Shown: one piece after another, positions 61,148-64,000 of the stretch | Layout: every line of letters starts with the position of its first letter | How positions within the stretch are numbered: the stretch's first letter is position 1 | Assembly: GCF_029852145.1 (NCBI RefSeq) | Contig: NC_079969.1 | Coordinates: 25,722,459-25,786,458, forward strand | DNA length: 64,000 bases | Source: Microplitis mediator | Lineage: Eukaryota > Arthropoda > Insecta > Hymenoptera > Braconidae | Direction: 5' to 3' | Translations under genes and position numbers: made by a program | Notes under the pieces: model-generated | What the model was told of the DNA's origin: nothing | Databases searched by the model: none | The model's input: the letters and a program-made list of their open reading frames with translations, nothing else

Positions 61148-62577
61148 TTATATTTATGCATCTTTATATAAATATATTGTAAATAAACTTTTTGTATCGA
61201 ACTCTGGTTTTGTAAATAAATTAATTTCAATAAAATAAAAATAGAAATTAATTATGAGTTCGTAATCTTTTAAAGTTTTATAAATATACAATTACTTTTA
61301 TTATTTACAATAAATTGCCTTCATTGAATATAAGGATTAGAGGTACGCGAAGAGTTGGAATTATTCTTAAATTTTTCAAATTATTCGAAAACTTACAAAT
61401 AATTCAAAAATTTTCTATAAAAAATCTTGAATTCACCATTTTCTTTTGATATAAGATCTACAGTCAGTAAGTAAGAAAGTCAATCTATGCTATCGGGATC
61501 TATAGGTGATTAATTATCTGTATCATCAGGAATCTGTTAAAGGGTAATCTAGATATTTGGGATCTGAATCATCGGGATCTGGATCATCAGCACATCTGCG
61601 TATTCAAGATCTGTCTAATAGACATCTGCTCCCATTACACAGATTCTCTATGATAAAGATAATTAGATCACCCAGATCACGATGACACATATATATGTAT
61701 CATCGAGAATTTGTGTATATCATCGAGATCTGTATCATCGGAACCTCTGTCATAGACGTCAGCCACAAGGCCGCCAGCGGACCATTCATAAAATGACAGA
61801 CCGTCACAAAAAAATATTTCGTCCAAATATCTAGCTGGTTGTGACTGACAAAATTCTTTCTAAACGTTCATTTGTGACCAAAAATTTAATGACGGTCACA
61901 AATCATCTAAGTAGTCTACTGACCAAATTTGTGACAAAAAGTTTTTGACGGTCCGAAATGACGGACACTGACCAAAAAAATTGTGACGGTCATTTCGTAT
62001 TTGAACAGACTTGTCTATCATTTAGGTCCGAATACTAAAACTCATGTCTGCAGCATTCAAATTTATAATAAAAAGACACATCAACTTGTTCTACGCAGAT
62101 CAAATGAACAAAACATTTCCAAGGTTACTTTTCTAGTGATTGTAATAAAAAAAATCATCGTGCTCAATGAGCTCATTGATGATGAAATTTATAAAAAATT
62201 TATATTTTATCTTAGATCAAGATCCTGGAACTGATTATTTAGAAATTTGAAATAATTAAGTATTTATATTTTTAACGAATTTATTTACATACTTTGATTT
62301 TATTTTAAAAAATTAATTCTTTGTAAATGTATAGAATTTATTAAATTAATAAAAATTATTTATTAATTAATGAGTGAGTAATTATTTAAATTTTAATTTA
62401 TTGTATGTCGATTAAAAACAAAAAACAAAAAATATGCCCATGTAGAAAATTTAAAAAACTGTAAATGCAATTTTTTCAAATATTTTTTTTTTATAATTTA
62501 TTGTAGGGAAAAAAAAATTCTAAAATTCTTGGACGTCGGTTAACTTTAGTATCATGATTAAATGAAGATTTCTTTAT
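61148..62577. other. Intergenic region downstream of AAR2
   Basis: No gene is supported. About 61490-61750 is a degenerate simple repeat built on ATCTGTATCATCGGGATCT-like words of about 12-20 bp. About 61755-62000 is rich in GTGACGGTCA/TGACCGTCAC words in both orientations, probably a foldback relic. About 62405-62556 is the right half of a hAT-type MITE ending GTCGGTTAACTTTAGTATCAT. Confidence 0.45.
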
Positions 62578-62599
62578 TATCGATAACAAAATATCGATA
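62578..62599. promoter_or_regulatory. Two DRE boxes (TATCGATA)
   Basis: TATCGATA occurs at 62578-62585 and again at 62592-62599, the exact core bound by DREF at insect housekeeping and replication gene promoters. An E-box-like CACGTG follows at about 62623. They lie 116-137 bp upstream of the ATG at 62715. Motif-based, but two exact 8-mers 14 bp apart are unlikely by chance. Confidence 0.5.
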
Positions 62600-62714
62600 A
62601 TATATTTTTGTGGCAATAGAGAACACGTGTTTTTATTTTTCTTTGATGTTTATTTGAATTTAATAAATATAATTATTATTTAAAGATAAATAAATAGAAT
62701 ATTTTTTCAAAAAC

Positions 62715-62765
62715 ATGGAGCCTAGTAAAGCAGACAAAACAAAAATGATTAAAATAAATAATAAT
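62715..62765 (+). CDS. Probable first coding exon of a gene leaving the window
   Basis: ATG at 62715 opens 17 codons (MEPSKADKTKMIKINNN) ending exactly at a strong donor, GTAAGT (62766). It sits just downstream of the paired DRE boxes, which makes a start exon plausible. No continuation was found before 64000, where the sequence holds MITEs, so the next exon would lie beyond the window. The family cannot be recognised from 17 residues. Confidence 0.4.
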
Positions 62766-63037
62766 GTAAGTAATTCATTTTTATTTTTAAACTAACAAAT
62801 AGAAAAATGTAATTTGAGGTTAAAAGTAATTAAGAATAAAATAAAAGACACAATTATTGACATTTATTTTATTAATTGTTTAATTTTAATTTCTCAGTTT
62901 TCAGTTCTATAAAAAAAATGACCAATTTAAAATTTTCTGTCTTCAAATAATTTTATTAATAAAATTTATAAGCAGGTACTTTACTTCTTTCAAAATTTGT
63001 TAAAAATTATAAATATATATTTTTTTTTTAATTTGCA

Positions 63038-63536
63038 CTTCATTCTCAGACTACAAATTTTAGCCTACGAAATTTAAAAGTACGATACTGAAGTTAGCCG
63101 ACGTCCAATAATTTTTGGATTTTTTTTTAAACAATAAATTATTAAAAAAAAAATATTTGAAAAAATTGCACCTATAGTTTATTAAATTTTCTACATGTGC
63201 ATATTTTTACTTTATTTTTTTTTTTTAAATTAAGTCGTTGAAACAAAAATTTGAAAATTTTTAACTGTCTGCTAACTTCAGGATCATTTAAAAATTCGAA
63301 TTATAAAATTAACATGAATATTTTACTGAAATTTAACAAATTTTGTTTGACTCTCAATTGATGTCAATTTCAAGCAATTTTTTAAAATTTATATCTCAGT
63401 GAAATTTTAAGTGTGTGTTTTTTTTTTTCAATTAACGATTTAGTTTTTTTTAAAATTAATAAAAATTTGATACCCTTATGACAGTTGAAAGTAATTGAAA
63501 ATTTTTTAAAAGTGGGAGCACTGTCTGAAAATGGCC
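63038..63536. mobile_element. TTAA-type foldback MITE, deleted and interrupted
   Basis: Starts with CATTCTCAGAC (terminal repeat), jumps to the ACAAATTTTAGCC interior (internal deletion), is split by a hAT-type MITE at 63081-63287, and ends GGGAGCACTGTCTGAAAATGGCC before TTAA at 63537-63540. Confidence 0.7.
63081..63287. mobile_element. hAT-type MITE nested in a TTAA-type MITE
   Basis: Ends TACGATACTGAAGTTAGCCGAC and GTCTGCTAACTTCAGGATCA are inverted. Flanks TTTAAAAG (63073-63080) and TTTAAAAA (63288-63295) match at 7 of 8 positions. The uninterrupted relative at 1363-1850 reads AAATTTAAAAATTCG at this point, with TTTAAAAA once. Confidence 0.75.
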
Positions 63537-63540
63537 TTAA

Positions 63541-64000
63541 ATATTTAGAAAACTAAAAAATAAATTTTACTGATGACGAATGAGATTTTTAAAAAAATTT
63601 TATGACATCTTGGAAAATTACTGATTCTATAGAAATTTTATGGCTTGTCCGTAACTGGTACTTATGAGTCATATATATAAACTTTTTTTTTAAATATGGT
63701 GACATCCCTGCTTCAAAAATCCGATAGATTCTGATAGCTGTATGTATAAGGCTCTATACTTAACTCTAGCAATTCTCATAGAACATTCATTCTTATCAAA
63801 TCTCTAAGGGAATTTATGAGAATCTATTGGATTCTATGAGATTTTCTAAACAGGGATGAATTAATAATAAAATTTATTATTTGAATCCGTGGGAGTATAA
63901 AATGGAATTATTATATAATTATTAATTGTTACCAGCATGGGAATACCATATATGATAAACACATATGGAAAAATATATAATAAATATGGGCCCATAGAAG
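63541..64000. other. Intron or intergenic end of the window
   Basis: A foldback element with CATCCCTGCTTCAAAAATC and GATTTTCTAAACAGGGATG ends occupies about 63697-63866 and is related to 14528-14862. No exon is recognised in the remainder, which may belong to the first intron of the gene starting at 62715. Confidence 0.45.

Noticed and set aside
61983..62234. 83-codon frame downstream of AAR2
   Set aside because: Contains gene-like words but no recognised family, no splice support and repeat-derived flanks. Could not be supported as a gene.

Overview
The window is a strongly AT-rich piece of an insect nuclear genome. Genes are split by short spliceosomal introns (GT...AG) and the encoded proteins are conserved animal proteins. 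The base composition, the compact introns and the abundance of small palindromic transposons suit a hymenopteran, most likely a parasitoid wasp such as a braconid; that is inference, not something the sequence proves. There are no prokaryotic features, no CRISPR array, and no tRNA or rRNA gene that I could support.

Layout. 155-256: last exon of an unidentified + gene, followed by about 2.4 kb holding a 488-bp foldback element. 2686-3153: a small orphan reading frame with 13-residue repeats and one in-frame TAG. 3491-6199 (-): crooked neck (crn/CRNKL1). 7506-9324 (+): RIO kinase 2. 10331-16943 (+): sorbitol dehydrogenase, 7 exons. 18709-23860 (+): large nuclear protein with a TTF1-like Myb C-terminus. 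24265-26316 (-): UCHL5/UCH37, 6 exons. 28562-31440 (+): lysosomal glucocerebrosidase, 5 exons. 31524-35260 (-): mitochondrial ribosomal protein S30 (mL65), 4 exons. 35845-40019 (+): glucose-6-phosphate isomerase, 10 exons. 41706-44858 (+): dolichol kinase, 7 exons. 47563-49776 (+): IMP dehydrogenase, 2 coding exons. 49777-55982: gene-poor, with MITEs, a non-LTR retrotransposon tail and a 140-bp satellite. 55983-56402 (-): DUF4817-type helix-turn-helix protein. 57996-61147 (+): AAR2 splicing factor, 5 exons. 62715-62765 (+): probable first coding exon of a gene running off the window, behind two DRE boxes.

The genes are ordinary housekeeping genes in mixed orientation. crn and AAR2 both act in spliceosome assembly. 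Sorbitol dehydrogenase, glucose-6-phosphate isomerase and IMP dehydrogenase belong to sugar and nucleotide metabolism, dolichol kinase to glycosylation, and glucocerebrosidase to lysosomal lipid turnover. I see no operon-like system or novel gene cluster. mRpS30 and Pgi are head-to-head across 584 bp and probably share a promoter region.

The most striking content is non-coding: at least a dozen families of short foldback/MITE elements, often nested, filling most long introns and some promoters. Several copies keep clean target-site duplications. One TTAA-type element sits inside another MITE whose two other copies in this window preserve the empty site. In mRpS30 intron 1 almost every base outside the splice signals belongs to such elements.

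Exon boundaries were chosen by hand from splice consensus, reading-frame phase and recalled family sequence. All coding models below close in frame from ATG to stop.
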